DNA of 64,000 nt from Atrichornis clamosus (GCA_013400975.1 WBMZ01014014.1:1-64000), one strand, 5' to 3'; numbered from the stretch's first letter, positions 26,301 through 39,858 are shown. Translations and numbers: made by a program. Notes: generated by a model from the letters alone, not told the origin.

Positions 26301-27319
26301 TAAAAGAACTACTGATTTTCCAAGGACCAATCTTACATAAGGAATTCCTCATCAGCTGAATAATTACTTGGATGATTTCAGTGGTTGTAGTCCAAATCTC
26401 TCTATGACTTTTTAAAATCAAAGACAAACTAGTTGCTGTTTGAACCTAAATGTTCATACCTCAAGTTGGTAGTGGGGAAATGACGAAGTCATAAAGGTAA
26501 GTGATTTCTGCACAATACCAAAGTAACAAAATACTCAGTTTCAAGAAGGTTTTCTCAGCTTGGTATTCCTCCATTAGGACTGCACATTCTTCTTTTTATT
26601 ATATAGGGTTGAGAGGAAGTATCTTTTAGATAGTTATTGACATTTCAGATTGACAAGAGCTTGTGCAGTGTACCCAGCATGAGTAACTTACTGAAAATAT
26701 AAAATTACCACCATAAACATTTAGTGACAGGATTTAGTATCTAATTCAATAACTGGAACTACAGAATCAAACTCATCACTGCATAAATGTAGAGATTTCA
26801 CTGGTTATAGCCATTGAGGTTTGAGAATGAACGATGTGGTACATATTATGTTATACAATAATGGGTGGTACCTTGTTTATCACACCTGTAGGAATGGATC
26901 TGATTTATACAAAAATTACTCAGAAGTGACTCAAAAGAACTCGAGAAAGACTAATTAACTTCACTCAAGAAACGGTGTTGTTCCTATGGTGTTGTTCTTT
27001 TTGGCCTCATGCCCCCAGAGTAAATATCCAATTAAAATCGAAAGCCAAGATACTGATACTAAGCTCAAGAATTTACAATCCACTTTTTATACATATAATA
27101 GAATATATATGCCTCACTGTAAGCAAGCACTTCATGTATGCTGCACCCTTGAGAAAGGAAAAGTATTGATTTTGAAAATACATAGTAAATTGTACCTGAA
27201 AAAAAACTGAAAGGATGAGCTAATTGTCCTGCTAGTTAAAAGCCAAGTCAATTTAATTAGAAAGATCATTACTAGCACACAAAGGAAGTTTCAAAATTAC
27301 TTTAGACACACTTAATTCT
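23386..27319. other. Intronic AT-rich stretch, nothing recognised
   Basis: No repeat, exon or RNA gene is visible. All frames are short and without recognisable motifs. Confidence 0.4.
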
Positions 27320-27324
27320 GTGGT

Positions 27325-27586
27325 TATGTTGGTTTTGGCTGTGGTAAGAGTTAATTTTCTTCACAGCAGCTATGAGGGTACTATGTTCTGGATTTGGGCT
27401 GAAACATGAGAAGCAAGAAAGACCTTGACTCCTGTGCTAGCACTGCTCAGTAACAACTAAAATACCCATTCCTATAATATCAACATTATCTTCAGCACAA
27501 ATTCAAATCATTGATTGTTATAGAAATCATAGCCCCATAGCAGCTACTGTGAAGAAAATTAATTCTACCCTAGCCAAACCAGCACA
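27325..27586. mobile_element. Palindromic element built from ERVL-type LTR ends
   Basis: The left end reads tatgttggttttggctg and continues with agttaattttcttcacag. The right end carries the same text on the opposite strand: tgtgctggtttggctaggg, then attaattttcttcacag. Both resemble the start of U3 in avian ERVL-type LTRs. The right arm continues for about 190 bp on the minus strand through gataatgttgat and gcagtgctagcacag. The left arm is about 85 bp. The element is flanked by GTGGT (27320-27324) and GTGGC (27587-27591), a likely 5-bp target duplication with one change. It therefore behaves as one 262-bp unit with inverted ends, not as two independent solo LTRs. Confidence 0.7.
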
Positions 27587-27591
27587 GTGGC

Positions 27592-30414
27592 ATGTACATG
27601 TCAAGTTAATAGAGAAGAAACACTTTCAAACCAATGGCGCATGGTTCAATGAAGTACTAAATACAACAGCCCTTGACATTGCTATTTAACAGTTTTAAAC
27701 AGGTTTTTTTAATCAGAAAAAGAGATGTTACTTCTTTTGAAAGAATAAATGACAAGTTAGGAGAAAGATCACCAGCATCCTGCAGCTCCTTAATAAGAGC
27801 TGCATTTGCTTTGCATCTAAATATAATTATTATTTAAGGCTAACATACATGACAGAGATGTTTTGCTTAATTAAAAAATGTATTTGCTACAGAAAAAGAA
27901 GTTATTACAATAAAAGTAAGTTACAGCAAGCTGAAGTACAGAAATGCACACTTGCAGCAACAAAAACAAAAAAATCTTGTATCTGACATATAGTAAGTAC
28001 TATCACAAAAAGAAGTCTCTGGCAACCAGTCCAGTATAATCTGAGACATAAGACACAGAGGTTTTTCCTGGAAATTAGTTAACAGTCTGGGAAAAGACAG
28101 ATATAAAAGAAGAGTTCCGTTGTTAGTAGCTAATTCTAACCATTGTGAGTGCTGCTGCTAAGTTCACTAACAACCTCATCTTGAAGAGTGCTGCAAATGA
28201 TGGGACTCCTATGGTTCTTAAGAATCACAATATAAAGGAAGCTCTCTAAGAACTTTCTGGGAGTTAGAATCTTTCATTAACTATCCGAGTATCCAAAGCA
28301 CAGGTATTTGATTACCTGAAATCACTTGCCTCACCATGTTTCCATATGTTCACTTGTTGCTGGAATATATACTTTAAACTACTATAGCAGTGAGACACAA
28401 TATTTAATTAAAATTGTACATTAGAAATTCTTTGCTTCTAAGTAGATTATAGCCTATCCATTTAAAGTAAGTTTTAATGTAAGATTTTATTTTAAAACCT
28501 GAGTTGAAGATACCTGAGCATTTATTCTTTGTCACAGAAAAGATTATTTGCTGCGCACACTGGAAAAAATGGAATTTTAATCGGTTTCTAAACACAATTG
28601 ATACTAAGAGCAATACTTGATCTTTTTTGCTACACATTTTTCCATTAAGTGGAAAACAGAAAAAAATTAATCTGTAAGTAAGCACCTGAAGTTCTGACCT
28701 TTAAATTCAGTCTATATGCTAATCCCTCCTAGTTAGAAATCGGTTCCCCAAATCATCAATATGGAACACTAAGCATAAGCCTGCTTTGAGATTCAAAGAA
28801 GTAACTTTGCAAACATGAAAGTTTTCAAACTAATTTTTGTTAAAAAACATTTGAAAACTCTATATTTTAAAGAGTTTCAGCTTGCCACAGAATTTATCTT
28901 TCATATTCCTATACAGTTGCTTTCTTCCATGCTATCAATAAAAACTAACACTGACCTTCCTCCTAGAAGGTTAAACTTGTAGCTTCTGTTTGAAACACCA
29001 GAGTGCCTTTTCTCAGAAGAAATGCTACATATACCTGCCGCCAGCAACCAGAAAGAATACACTGCTGCTCCGACCCTTCATTAGTCAGAGGATCTTGGCA
29101 ACAGCAACAGTGCTCATATACGGTCTCTGCATGAAAAACTGTTTTCAAAGGTAACCTTGCCAAGGGCTATGTTCTGTCTTGGCAAAAGGAAGCAAACTTT
29201 ACTTTTCTACCAATCATTTCACTCTGCATGAGAAACAGGTGTTATGATAGGAAACGGGACTTGGAGCAAGAACAAAATAAGTTTCCCTAAAAATAAATTT
29301 GGTTTGGAAAAAATCAGAGATAATAAGCCTGCAGGGCTTACATGTTTTTGCAAAATGCAAATCATGAAAACTGTTTAAGGGATTAAGTGTTATTTTTCAA
29401 AAATGACCATGGAGATTATAATCATTAATTAAAATCATGTAAATAACATTCTGAAAGAACTCTTCCTTTTTATCTCATAGGTTTCAAACGGCCTAATGGT
29501 AAAAGATTTAGTCTCAAAAGAGCTGCTCTAATTAAAAATAAAAATTTAGCATAATTAATAAGTGTGACAGGGCTTGCAATCTCAAAACTTGCTATGACAA
29601 CTTTTAACAGAGAAATAAGATTAAAAGTATAATCTTAAGTAATATACTTTTAAGTATCATTATAGCAGGTATATACAATGGATCATACCCTTATATATTT
29701 TCAATCAATTTAATAAGTACTGGTATTAAACACTTCTTGACACCGATTACCACTACTTTTTAAAACACAGCATGTGATGGTATTTCTTCTGTTCATATTG
29801 TAAGCCTTCTGTTATTCATCTGTACTGATATATAATCACAATACACAAAATAGATAGTAAAAATAATTACAAAATAAATTAATCCATATAGCACATGGAC
29901 TGTCTCTAAATTCTATAATTTCCCTACAGGAATACAGAGATGGAATATTGCCCTTTCTACTCTAGCTTGTTTCAAAACTTCAAATTATTCTGGAAAAGAA
30001 GAGATACCTCTTCACATTTTGGGGCTCAGTTAAGATACAGTTTTTCACGAAAGTAAGACAGGAATTCCCTGGCTCTATCTTGAACTTGAATTATGCTTTT
30101 AGGAGTCCTTAACTGTGTTTTCCGTATGCATATAGATGGATGATTTAATCTTTTTGCAGAAAGTACAATAAAGCAGAAGTTAAGAGCATATTTAATGATC
30201 TAAAATGAATTGCACTGACATTTGAAGAAAAAAAATGTTTCCTAAAAAGAAAGCCTTAAAGTTTCAATTATGTTAAAAGCTATTTTCTAGTTCTGAAGTG
30301 TATTGACAAACTGAGTCTTTTAAAATCTGGTTGGGTCTTTCTTATTCCCAGTAGAGTAATTGTTATCTTGCAGCATTTCCCTGGAATCAGAACAGTAACA
30401 CATGGTTACAACCC
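27592..30414. other. Intronic AT-rich stretch with one off-phase exon-like segment
   Basis: At 29035-29126 the minus strand has an acceptor after TTTTTCATGCAG and a donor GGCAG|GTATAT, with a 30-codon open frame containing HCCCCQDPLTNEG. It cannot join its proposed neighbours in phase. Apart from this I see nothing. Confidence 0.35.
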
Positions 30415-31062
30415 CTGCAGGGCTACAGGCTGGGGCAGAGTGGCTGGAAAGCTTCCTGGTGGAAAAGGACCTGGAGGTGCTGGTCAGCAGCAGCTGAACA
30501 TGAACCAGCTGTGCCCAGGTGGCCAAGAAGGCCAAGGGCATCCTGTGGTCAGCAGGACCAGGGCAGTGCCTGTCCCCCTGTGCTGGCACTGCACTGNTTA
30601 GGAAGGACATTGAGGGGGTGGAGTGTGTCCAGAGAAGGGAACTGAGGTGGAGAAGGGTCTGGAGCACAAGCTGATGTGGAGCAGCTGAGAGAGCCAGAGG
30701 TGTTTAGTCTGGAGAACTGGAGGCTCAGCAGGGACCTTACTGCTCTCTACAACTCCCTGAAAGGAGGCTGTGACTAGGTAGGGGTCAGCCTCTTCTTCCG
30801 GGTAACAAGTGACAGGATGGGAGGAAATGTTCTCAAGTTGCATTAGGGGAGGTTTAGACAGGGTATTAGGAAAAATTTCTTTACAGAAAGATTGGTCAGG
30901 CTTTGGAACAGGCTGCCCAAGGAAGTGGTAGTGTCTCCATCCCTAGAGATATTCGGAAGACATGTAGATGTGGCACTTGTGGACATGGTTTTGTGGCGGA
31001 CTTCACAGTGTTAGATTAACAGTTGAACTCAATGACCTTAAAGGTCTTTTCCAATCTTTAAA
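30415..31062 (+). mobile_element. CR1 LINE 3' fragment (plus orientation) with an N
   Basis: The order follows the CR1 3' region: gagtggctggaaagcttcc, gaaaaggacctggaggtgctgg, gaaccagctgtgcccaggtggcc, then aggaaggacattgagg, agaactggaggctcagc, ggctttggaacaggctgccc, and the end ggtcttttccaatctttaa. At 30598 there is one N. The CR1 text expected between the ggccgcacctgg and aggacattgagg blocks is missing at that point. Frames of about 80 to 115 codons here are repeat shadows. Confidence 0.93.
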
Positions 31063-31211
31063 AAATGTACTATAAAAGAAAAAAATAAATATAGACAGCT
31101 GACAACCACCTTTGTTTTCAACTTAAACCATGAACAGCTGAAATAAGTAAAAAGATTTTCCACCTATTTTTCCACTCAGCTTGTCACTTTATAAAAACTT
31201 ATTACTCTTAC

Positions 31212-31284
31212 CCTTTAAAGAAATTGGATCCGTATAATGCAAGTGCAAAAGGTTTGTGTTGCTTCTGAGAACCGCTGTCCTGTT
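31212..31284 (-). CDS. Candidate coding exon, 73 bp (minus strand)
   Basis: The acceptor has a T-rich tract, TTTTTTACTTTGTTATAG, and the donor is AAAGG|GTAAGA; both are strong. Of three frames, the one entered in phase 1 reads QDSGSQKQHKPFALALYG and then SNFFKG, ending in phase 2. The phase-0 frame is also open but cannot follow the upstream exon. Joined to 35419-35481, which ends AAG A, the boundary codon is K. The segment moves from a polar basic stretch to an aromatic hydrophobic one. No domain is recognised. It lies about 150 bp beyond the 3' end of a CR1 copy. Confidence 0.4.
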
Positions 31285-34200
31285 CTATAACAAAGTAAAA
31301 AAGCATGCTAGTTGTTCTTTTGACACATTAAGAAAGATCCAAATAGAAAACACTAATAAAAGGTGGCAAAGAATATTTTCTTTGAGTTTGAACACGAAAT
31401 ATATCTTGCAACTCATCTAAAAGCCACAGACACAACTTGCACTGCTACGTACTCTTAAATAAATAACAGTACACTGACTGTAGTTCCCTCTTCACACACT
31501 ATCTCCTTAATTATTAAATGTAACAACTTTTAACTTCTTTCAGGATTATTTTCACAGCGTTTCACCAACAACTTAAAACATCTTCCAAACTAGCACTGTT
31601 GCTGCATTTTGATTAATAAGAGGCTATACAAAGAGACCTGTAACCCAAAAGGACAAATATACGGTAATAATGTTCAACAAGCTCTCAAATCTTAAATTCT
31701 GAGGATGTCTCTATTTTGAACATCGCAGGGCATAGACAAGTCACATTGAAGAAGAGCAGGTAGCATGAAAAAAGCAATGAACCCTCTCATATTTCATTTT
31801 ATTTCAGATGTAATTGAAATGCTCTATGAGCTAACCGAGCTGAATTGTTTGCTGCAATTTAAATAACATGAAATCAGAATCACTAGGCAACACACAAGAA
31901 GACATAGAGTACTCCTAAAATTAGCATTTACATTTCCATTTGTGCTCAATAACAATGCACAGATTATTAGATAAAGTGGAACGCACAAAAGACTCTTTTA
32001 CTAGCATTACTTTTAAACAATCATACAGGCAGCCCATTTACCAGAAATGTTAAGTAAAATAGAAGAAACATTCCATGGTTTTGTAAGCAATTTACAGTAT
32101 TGTACCGTCAATCTGGAACTATTCACTAGCAGGTATGTACCCTGCATAAACAAGTTAAAAGTACCTCTAGATATTTTAAAGCACAAAATGAATTATATGT
32201 TCATGGTTGATAGTCTGAATCTTCTACAAAGTCTGACAAATTAAAAACTCAGTAGATACGGAAAATATGAGTAAAATGCAGTGACATCAGTACAACTTGT
32301 AAAGTGATTTTATGAGAAGAAAAATGTTCACATAAATGATTGTTCTTCCCTCCTACTTGAGGATGTCAGGCACACATTTTTCCACCATACATGTGGATTG
32401 CCAACACTGAGAGTTCTTTTTCTTTTCATTATAGTGCAACCAACTTTCCTTTTTGAACTCCACAATACTTTAAAGCATCAGTTTAAACTCTGCAAATGCT
32501 ATTTAAAAGTTTATTATTCCAAAATACCATTAAAAAAACATAGATTTCCACTCACTTTTAGGAAAACAAACTTTGCTTTTGAAACAAAAATAAATTCCCT
32601 ATAGAACTTTTTACAGTAATTTTTTTCTTCATAAATAAGTAAATAACATAGTATTTAAAACCTATAAAGAATCTCACTTTGTGTGACCAAGAAGAATGTT
32701 GTCAGTTTAAATTCCCCTCCTTCCCCCATAATATTCATTGCACTGGTCCAACACTGCTAATTTTGCTTGACTGCAATTAAATAAATAAGTCAGAACAATT
32801 TTTGGGAGGTACACACTTTCTTCACAGAACTTTAATCACACTTCTCTTCTATTAAGTACTTCATCTATTACAAAACACAGGAACCATAACTGAGTCACAA
32901 TCTTTATTCACTGAAATGAAAAGAAGTTCATAGCAAGAATGCAGAAAAAATTGGACTTCAGAAGACAGTTGTGAGATGCTAAATTCATGGAAGATTTCTA
33001 AATTTGACCGGTGCTTTTCAGTATCTAAAAAACTCCTCCTATAAACACAAATTACTAAGTTGTCTGGATAATTATTCAACTGTAAGAATTTACACAGCAA
33101 GCAATGGAAGGCATTGTAGTTTTGCTCAAAGCAACAAAGTCCAGCAACACTTCCTATGCAACTGCAGAATACCTGAGGCATGTAACAATATAAATGTGTC
33201 TGACTTCCACGCCTCACCCACGTACTCAGTAATGCTCTGAACAGTTCAAATCATGTACATTTTGTAAATGTGCATTTATTTCATGAAGTATTACTGTTAG
33301 AGGAGTAGCTAGATATTTGCATTCCTCCCCACCATGAAGTTCAAAAGTTATGTACAGTAATGTTTCTTTGGATAAAATCAGTATCATTTCTATGATCTAA
33401 GGAGTTTAGTGTGATGTCAGAAAGACTGACACTCCCCACAAAGAATTAGATGACTGCAGAACCACTCAACACAAGAGTGAGTCATATCTGAAATGCACAT
33501 AAAAAGGCCTGTATTCATCACCTGACTGTTTTTCTCAATTCAATCTTACACTGTTAACAAGTTCAGGGGACAACTAAAGAGTGCAGAACATGTTCAAGAA
33601 GAATTTTAGAAGTCAGATCAGTTCTCATAACCTCAGACAATCACTCCCCTTTCATATGTTTCTGCATATAGCAGAATTTTGTTAGGAGACAGGTTCGTCA
33701 AATTTATTCTGTGGTAGATTGGAAGTGTGGCTGCAAATTCAGGGCTATTTAGCATATAAATGTACTGTAGATTACTATTTTAAATTACAAATTTCATTTT
33801 TACTACAGAACTCAAACCACTAAAATACCAACACGATAAATTTCTGTATTAGTTTGTAGTAGCAAGTGTAGACAGTATACTTAAGTGTAGTATTGTTCCT
33901 AGTTAATTCTTCTGATTTACAAAGTGGTTTCTGACCTACATCAAGTTAATTTTCTCTTAAACTTCCGTGGCATCCAGCAGAAAGTGGAGAAATAATTACT
34001 GAATTTGAAAATAAATTAACTTTTAACCTGCTCTACAGTACAGAATGGGCCATGGAAAATGAAATCTGGACAAACTGAAAAGAAACAGAAGTTACATAAG
34101 CTATAGAAAGCATATAGTTTTGTGTGATCTAGAGAAGACGGAAAATTTCCTTCCGTTTTCTTTCAGAAACATATTCCTGGCATTCGAAAGGGATATAGGT

Positions 34201-35418
34201 TAACACCCACACTGACAACTTCTCAACTCAGCCTCCAAGTGCACACCAGATGACTTCTGGGTTACTGTCTGGAGATATGGGGTAATGAAGTTCCCACACA
34301 AATTGCCCTGAACAGCAATTTGACTAAGCTGTAAGTTTTGAAATTACATTTATTGGGCAGAAACTAGAAATGGAGCTAAGAAGTGCCACAGGTAAACTAG
34401 AAAGTAATTGTGTCTGCTTACAGCTCAAATAAAAATGGGAAGCTATCCTACCAGACATTCAGTTTTCCGTGGAAGTTCTTCATTTTAGTCTAAACCTAAC
34501 AATTACTTTTACAGCATCAAACAAATGTAATTCAAGAGAGGTTCAATGTTGCCATCAGTAAAATCAGTTCATCAGATGATTAGAACAGTCAGATTTGATT
34601 GTGCTGATGTGTGTCAGTAAGCCTTGAAAAATGAGAACAAAATTAAGGCAAATTTGAGGAACCTGAGTGGTGTAAGTGGGATATCTAAATCTGTCAACAT
34701 GAAACCTTCACACTTTAGCTCAATTCAAAGCCACAGCTCTTCAGCATCCCATTTCTGGAAAAAGCCTCTGAAATGTAACTACAGGTATACTATCTTACAG
34801 ATTGGATTCTGGACATTCTCTAAGTCAGAAATGGCTGGGAAAGAGGATTTCATGCTTAATTTCCAGATCAAAGCATTGTAGGTATAACATCTGCTGATGA
34901 CAACATCTCAATTGAATTCTTCATTTCCTCCACTCCCTTGAAAAAAATCCGTGACAGTAAGACAAAGATGAAAGAATTCCTACATTAATCCAATGTTACG
35001 ACTGAAAAAACAGATTGTCCAGTTCAACTTTCAGAAAGGAAAATTTCATGAAGTTTGCGTCACCCAGGTGTTAATTTATGTATTTAAATTTGCACTATAT
35101 GCACGCTATGAAAAACAAAATGTATGCTTCAGACATGCACTGTTCAAAACAAACATGAAGTTGCACAGAACTTGGAAAATATTCATTTCACGAAAAAAAT
35201 CCATTAATTGGAGGAGAAGGATAAGCACATGTAAATGGATTAAGGTTGAAACGCCTATATGATATTAACGGCTTCTTGACTTTTAAGTATCTGGTTTTCA
35301 GATTCTTAATAATGCATTCCACTTACACATTTAACAAACATATTTGATCCAATTATAGAAAAAGAAATCAGAAATCACAGTAAAAATAAAAAAAAACGGG
35401 AAGCTGCTATTCACTTAC
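31285..35418. other. Proposed intron of about 4.1 kb, AT-rich
   Basis: I see no repeat family. The minus-strand 118-codon frame at 32861-33217 and its plus-strand counterpart at 33004-33240 have no convincing splice context or motif. Confidence 0.4.
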
Positions 35419-35481
35419 TCTTAACTATGACTTTGCTTAATTTTGGTAGGCTTTCAGGATACTCCTTGGGAAAAGGGAAGT
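35419..35481 (-). CDS. Candidate coding exon, 63 bp, tandem acceptor (minus strand)
   Basis: The donor AAGA|GTAAGT at 35418 is near consensus. The acceptor is a tandem ACAG|AAG. Using the first AG would place TA+A, a stop, at the junction with the previous exon. Using the second AG, three bases on, gives Y and an open frame reading FPFPKEYPESLPKLSKVIVK, ending in phase 1. The proline-rich start contrasts with the helical exons around it. The need for the weaker AAG acceptor lowers confidence; an extra exon between here and 39790 would also solve the problem. Confidence 0.33.
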
Positions 35482-38400
35482 CTTCTGTATCATATTTTAA
35501 GATGCCAAAAAAATCTCAAAATCCATTATTTACAAGTAAGCAACATGTTAGTTTTCATTACTCAGAACTTCTAGCAAGTAAACACAGCCCAAATGAACCA
35601 TCAAATTGGTATAACTGAATCTCATACATCTAACAGAAAATGGAAAAGACAACAGAACACTGTACACCTCATTTAGTATTTGAATGTGTGTAGTGTAGCA
35701 ACTATTAGGTTTCTTGGATGCATCTTCATGTCCTGTGAGGAATAAGCAGCATTTAATTCACTTGCTGGCAAAATAAATGTTTATACAACTGACATGATTT
35801 GCACCTTATTGTTTGATTTATAGCCAATCACCTTCTCCCCTAAGATCTGCTTCTGAATCTGAAAATAAAGTTCAAAATGCTTTCATGGTTTTACATTCTG
35901 CCTTGCATCAGAGTCCCTGATCTGCTTTCAGTGTTCTCTGTTAGGCTCTGAGAGGCTACAGGCTTGTGATTACACGGCAGCTTATTGGTGGCTCAACAGC
36001 ACAACCACACAGTCTGCTGTCCTCTCCCCTCACTCTCAAAATCGTGTGTGCAGGTAACACAGTCAGGAGGCACAAAGAAGCTTGTACTGATAAAACAAAC
36101 ATCACAAACTTAATTGTCATGCATTTTAAAATCAAGCACAACAACTGCTCCAAGGAAGAAAGGCAGAGTCAGGACTCCAGCCACAGCTTTAACTACGCAA
36201 GTGACAAGGGTTCAGCTCTTCAGAAAGTGCGGCCAACTGGAGGGCCCAGATTAGGAGACATACAGTCCCGTGACACTTCCTACATACTAGCATTATGTTT
36301 CCAGCTTTGGCAGCAAAACACACCCCTCAAACAAGCACTAATGGAAACTGCTTCCATTTTCGACAGAGCCACTTGAGCAGCAAAAACTGCTTGAAATTCA
36401 GTAACATTTCCTACTGTTCCAGGGTGACCTGTTTTGCACTAGAAGGAACTAGAGAATTTATACATATAAACAACTATGTGCAAACAGTGATTTTCAGAAC
36501 ACAGACATAAACAAGCCCAACAGGGTTAAGGGACTAAGACTTAATTGCAGAATAGCTTAGTTTTCAACTGTCTGAAGTGAAAAATAAAACTTGTGATGTC
36601 CTTCATTATTGATTTAATCTTACATGATTTTTAGAATAATTCCAATTACTTATCTTAAGCAATTAACACACATCAATGAAAATGAAAACTGAGAACAGAA
36701 GCTGATGCAATGGTATAAGAATGCCTTCCACAATAAATTACAGGACTAAGTTAGAACAAAATCATCTTATTATTCAATGTCTTTCTCAGAATACTGTATC
36801 ATCTGAACTACTAACATATATATATATTTGAGTTTTAAAAATATTGAAGTCTTTATTTTTTCACAGATTTTACTAAAAAGTATTAAAAGTTTGTTCAAAT
36901 CTATGCTAACATGTTGGACTTAATCTTAAAACAAACATGGTTCCTATCTCTATTTTCAATTTCTTTTTAAAGATGAGAACTGTTTATAGAAACAAAAAAA
37001 ATCTAACTGCACATACTTCAAAGCTGCACATACATAAGCTTCAATTCAGCCCTCATTATGTATTTTTAAAAATACATTATATACTTCCTAATAAACACCT
37101 TTAGCAAAGATATACTGGGCTTATTTTTTAAAAGCTATGTATTCTTATTATATGAAAACATAAAATACCCTAAAACTTTATTGCAGTAATACGAAACCAG
37201 TGACCCTGAATTTGAATCAGTGTGTTACACGAATATTTGAGATGTACTGTTATTATAGAATATCTCACTTTAATCACTCATGCCTCTTAATTAATGTTTC
37301 AATCAAAATTATATTCTGCTTTTTCCTGAAGAATCTATGTTGAATAGCAAATACAACAATTTCCATAAACTAATGCCAAATGTGAAGGCCAGTTAATTGA
37401 TTTTCTGATCATTCCCACTGTAGCAAATACTAAATGATAAATCTAATAGAGGAGCTGGCACTTCGTGATCTACTTACAAATTTATTAATTTTTGCCTATC
37501 TCACCTCTTAGAAACTGTACAATTGCTTATTGATTTATTGTGCCCTTTAAATATTTAATGGCATTTCAACTTTTAAAATCCACTTACTTTTAAGGTACTT
37601 TTCATTTGTTAGTGAAAAACAAGTGAATTTTTCCATTGCATTAAGTTCTGAATAATTTATTTGATTTTAAAATTATCATAAATTCAGTATGAAAATTAAT
37701 GAAAATTAAATGTAAATCATTTGTCATAACTGAATTTCACTGTTATTGAAGGACACACATCACTAAATGTTTGACTGATGCAAATTAGGCAAGTAAATAA
37801 TTTTATGGCCATAACATGAAATAAAGCTGTTATATTCAAAACTCAACTCCGCAACTTTTAACATATGCTTGAGTAAGATAGAAATATTTTAAAGTGATTC
37901 TTTTATATACGCTGGCTTTGAAAAGATCAGAAATTTTAAAAAGGATTCAATCTGCAATACTCAGAAGCAGCCAGTACATAACTGCAAAAGAATTAGAAAG
38001 CAGAGGGCTTGAATCTGCTATGATTTTGACTGAGTTCCCTTAGTCTGAAAGCACAGCACTGCTGAACACTGCTCACACAGGCAGAGCCATTCAAGAGAAA
38101 AAAATGGCTGTGAGAAGAGTATAAGGAACTTAAAAAGACATCAGGAGAGACTAGCTAGGAAAAGGCTGAAATTGCAAAAATACAACTAAGAAATACAGAA
38201 ATTAGTTGAAGAAACATGGGTCAAATACTTAAGAAAGTAGAAGTAGGAACATCAAGCACTGTGGAAGTACAAAAACATGGTCCTGCACTGATCTACAGTT
38301 CATTTGGTGACGAAATTAGGAAAGTAGCATATTTAAGCTCGTCCTTTTTCAGCAAAGTATTGCATTGGGTACTTTTAAGTTACTGCATTTACACAGAGAG

Positions 38401-39789
38401 TTGCTTGATTAGCTGATCAGGAAATAGTTCACTGAACTGATTTAAACCCCTTGAATATGAAAGAGTAGTGCATTACAGAAGACTAGAGAATCTCATTAGT
38501 GGAACTTTGAGTTGGTCATAAACACACAAATAAGGTTATTGATTCTATAACTCACTTTCAGTATGGGGTAAAAATCCCCAAACTAAGAAACCATGCCTAG
38601 TGCAGAAAAATGTAGATAACTGTAAAGCCTGTAAATTAAAATCCATCATCTTCATAATCATATTTCATAGAAAAGGTAGAAGAGAACGAATTATTTTTAG
38701 TGTGCACTTATTTTTCAGTACTAGGGAGAGTAGTACTGAAAATTCAGTGCTTTAACTCCACCTAACTTCTGGAATAGTGCACCTGTCCCTGTGAACCTAA
38801 AACATACCTATTAGTCCATTAGGCTTTATCTCTGCAAGGCATTCTCTATAAGGCATTAACTATATAAGTCCTAATTCAGTGTGTTCTATCATTCCATATG
38901 TTAATCTTTCCCCCTAATTCTGTTCACTCTATTGGTTTTGAACCATCTAACTCCTCAGCTGATACAGGGTGCATTGCCCTAACTGTAATTTTAAAGTAAA
39001 TACATATGACACCTAGAACTCACTAAAAGTGTCTGAAGTAGAACATCATTTGCTACTCCAAAATGTGGGAACATTCAAACAAGGAGAGGCAAATGCCCTG
39101 ATGAATCACTTAGTGAAATAGTACGATGTGGTCTGGCTTGACAAAAGATGCTTATTTGTTCTGTCCTCTAGAAAAAGAGCCTCTATTTCTCATTTTTTAT
39201 ATAAAATACCAAGTTTATTATTTTGTTTCTCTTTCATTAATATCAAAGTTCCTCATCTATATCAATTCATCTCAGTGTGAGAAAAATACAGGAATTGGGC
39301 AAGTGTACAGATCCAAGTTTCTCTATTTGTGTGACAGTATTTAGGTTTGTATTTAATACTGAAGGTTCTATGGGACCACCAAGACCTTTCTACCTTGTAT
39401 TACTTTTTTTTCAGTCGTCCAAGACTTTATAACTGCACTTGTAGTGTATTAACAATCTGTTCTGGATACTTTAATCCTGCCTGGGTGTCATATTGGTTCT
39501 CTTTGCAATGGGACATATATTTGACAACAGGTAACTAAAGGAAAAACACAAAAACTCCAATACCAAAGACTCCATTCTCCATACTTCACAGCACAGGGCT
39601 CAGCGGAACTCACCTTTGAAATCGTTATGACTGTTTTGCCCTTGAAGGGAGCATTTGAAAACAGTGTATCAGTCTGATGTATGTAAAAGGCACTGAACTT
39701 ATTTGCATGGAAATTCCTATGCCATTCAGATACTACGGTATTTTGTAGGGAATGACAGACTTGGTATATACACACAATAATCCACTTAC
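35482..39789. other. Proposed intron of about 4.3 kb, AT-rich
   Basis: It contains a 136-codon plus-strand frame at 35966-36376 with no recognisable feature and a short (AT)n tract near 36817-36828. The segment 36800-37900 is strikingly AT-rich. No mobile element is recognised. Confidence 0.4.
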
Positions 39790-39858
39790 AGTCTTGCACA
39801 TGTGCATGCAATGCATTCAAAGCGGCTAAGAAAATTTTCTTAGCTTGGGCAAAGGATT
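39790..39858 (-). CDS. Candidate coding exon, 69 bp (minus strand)
   Basis: On the minus strand a branch-point-like TACTAAT is followed by TAACAG, then the exon, then the donor GACT|GTAAGT. Only one frame is open. With one base from the previous exon it reads ESFAQAKKIFLAALNALHAH and then VQD, leaving one base. Alanine, leucine and heptad-like spacing point to a regular amphipathic helix. The frame happens to stay open through the intron to about 39610, where another donor-like AAAG|GTGAGT lies, so a longer exon is possible. The following piece looks less protein-like. Confidence 0.42.

Noticed and set aside
35966..36376. 136-codon plus-strand open frame
   Set aside because: Longest frame in its region but no motif, and it is antisense to the proposed gene's intron; judged a chance frame.
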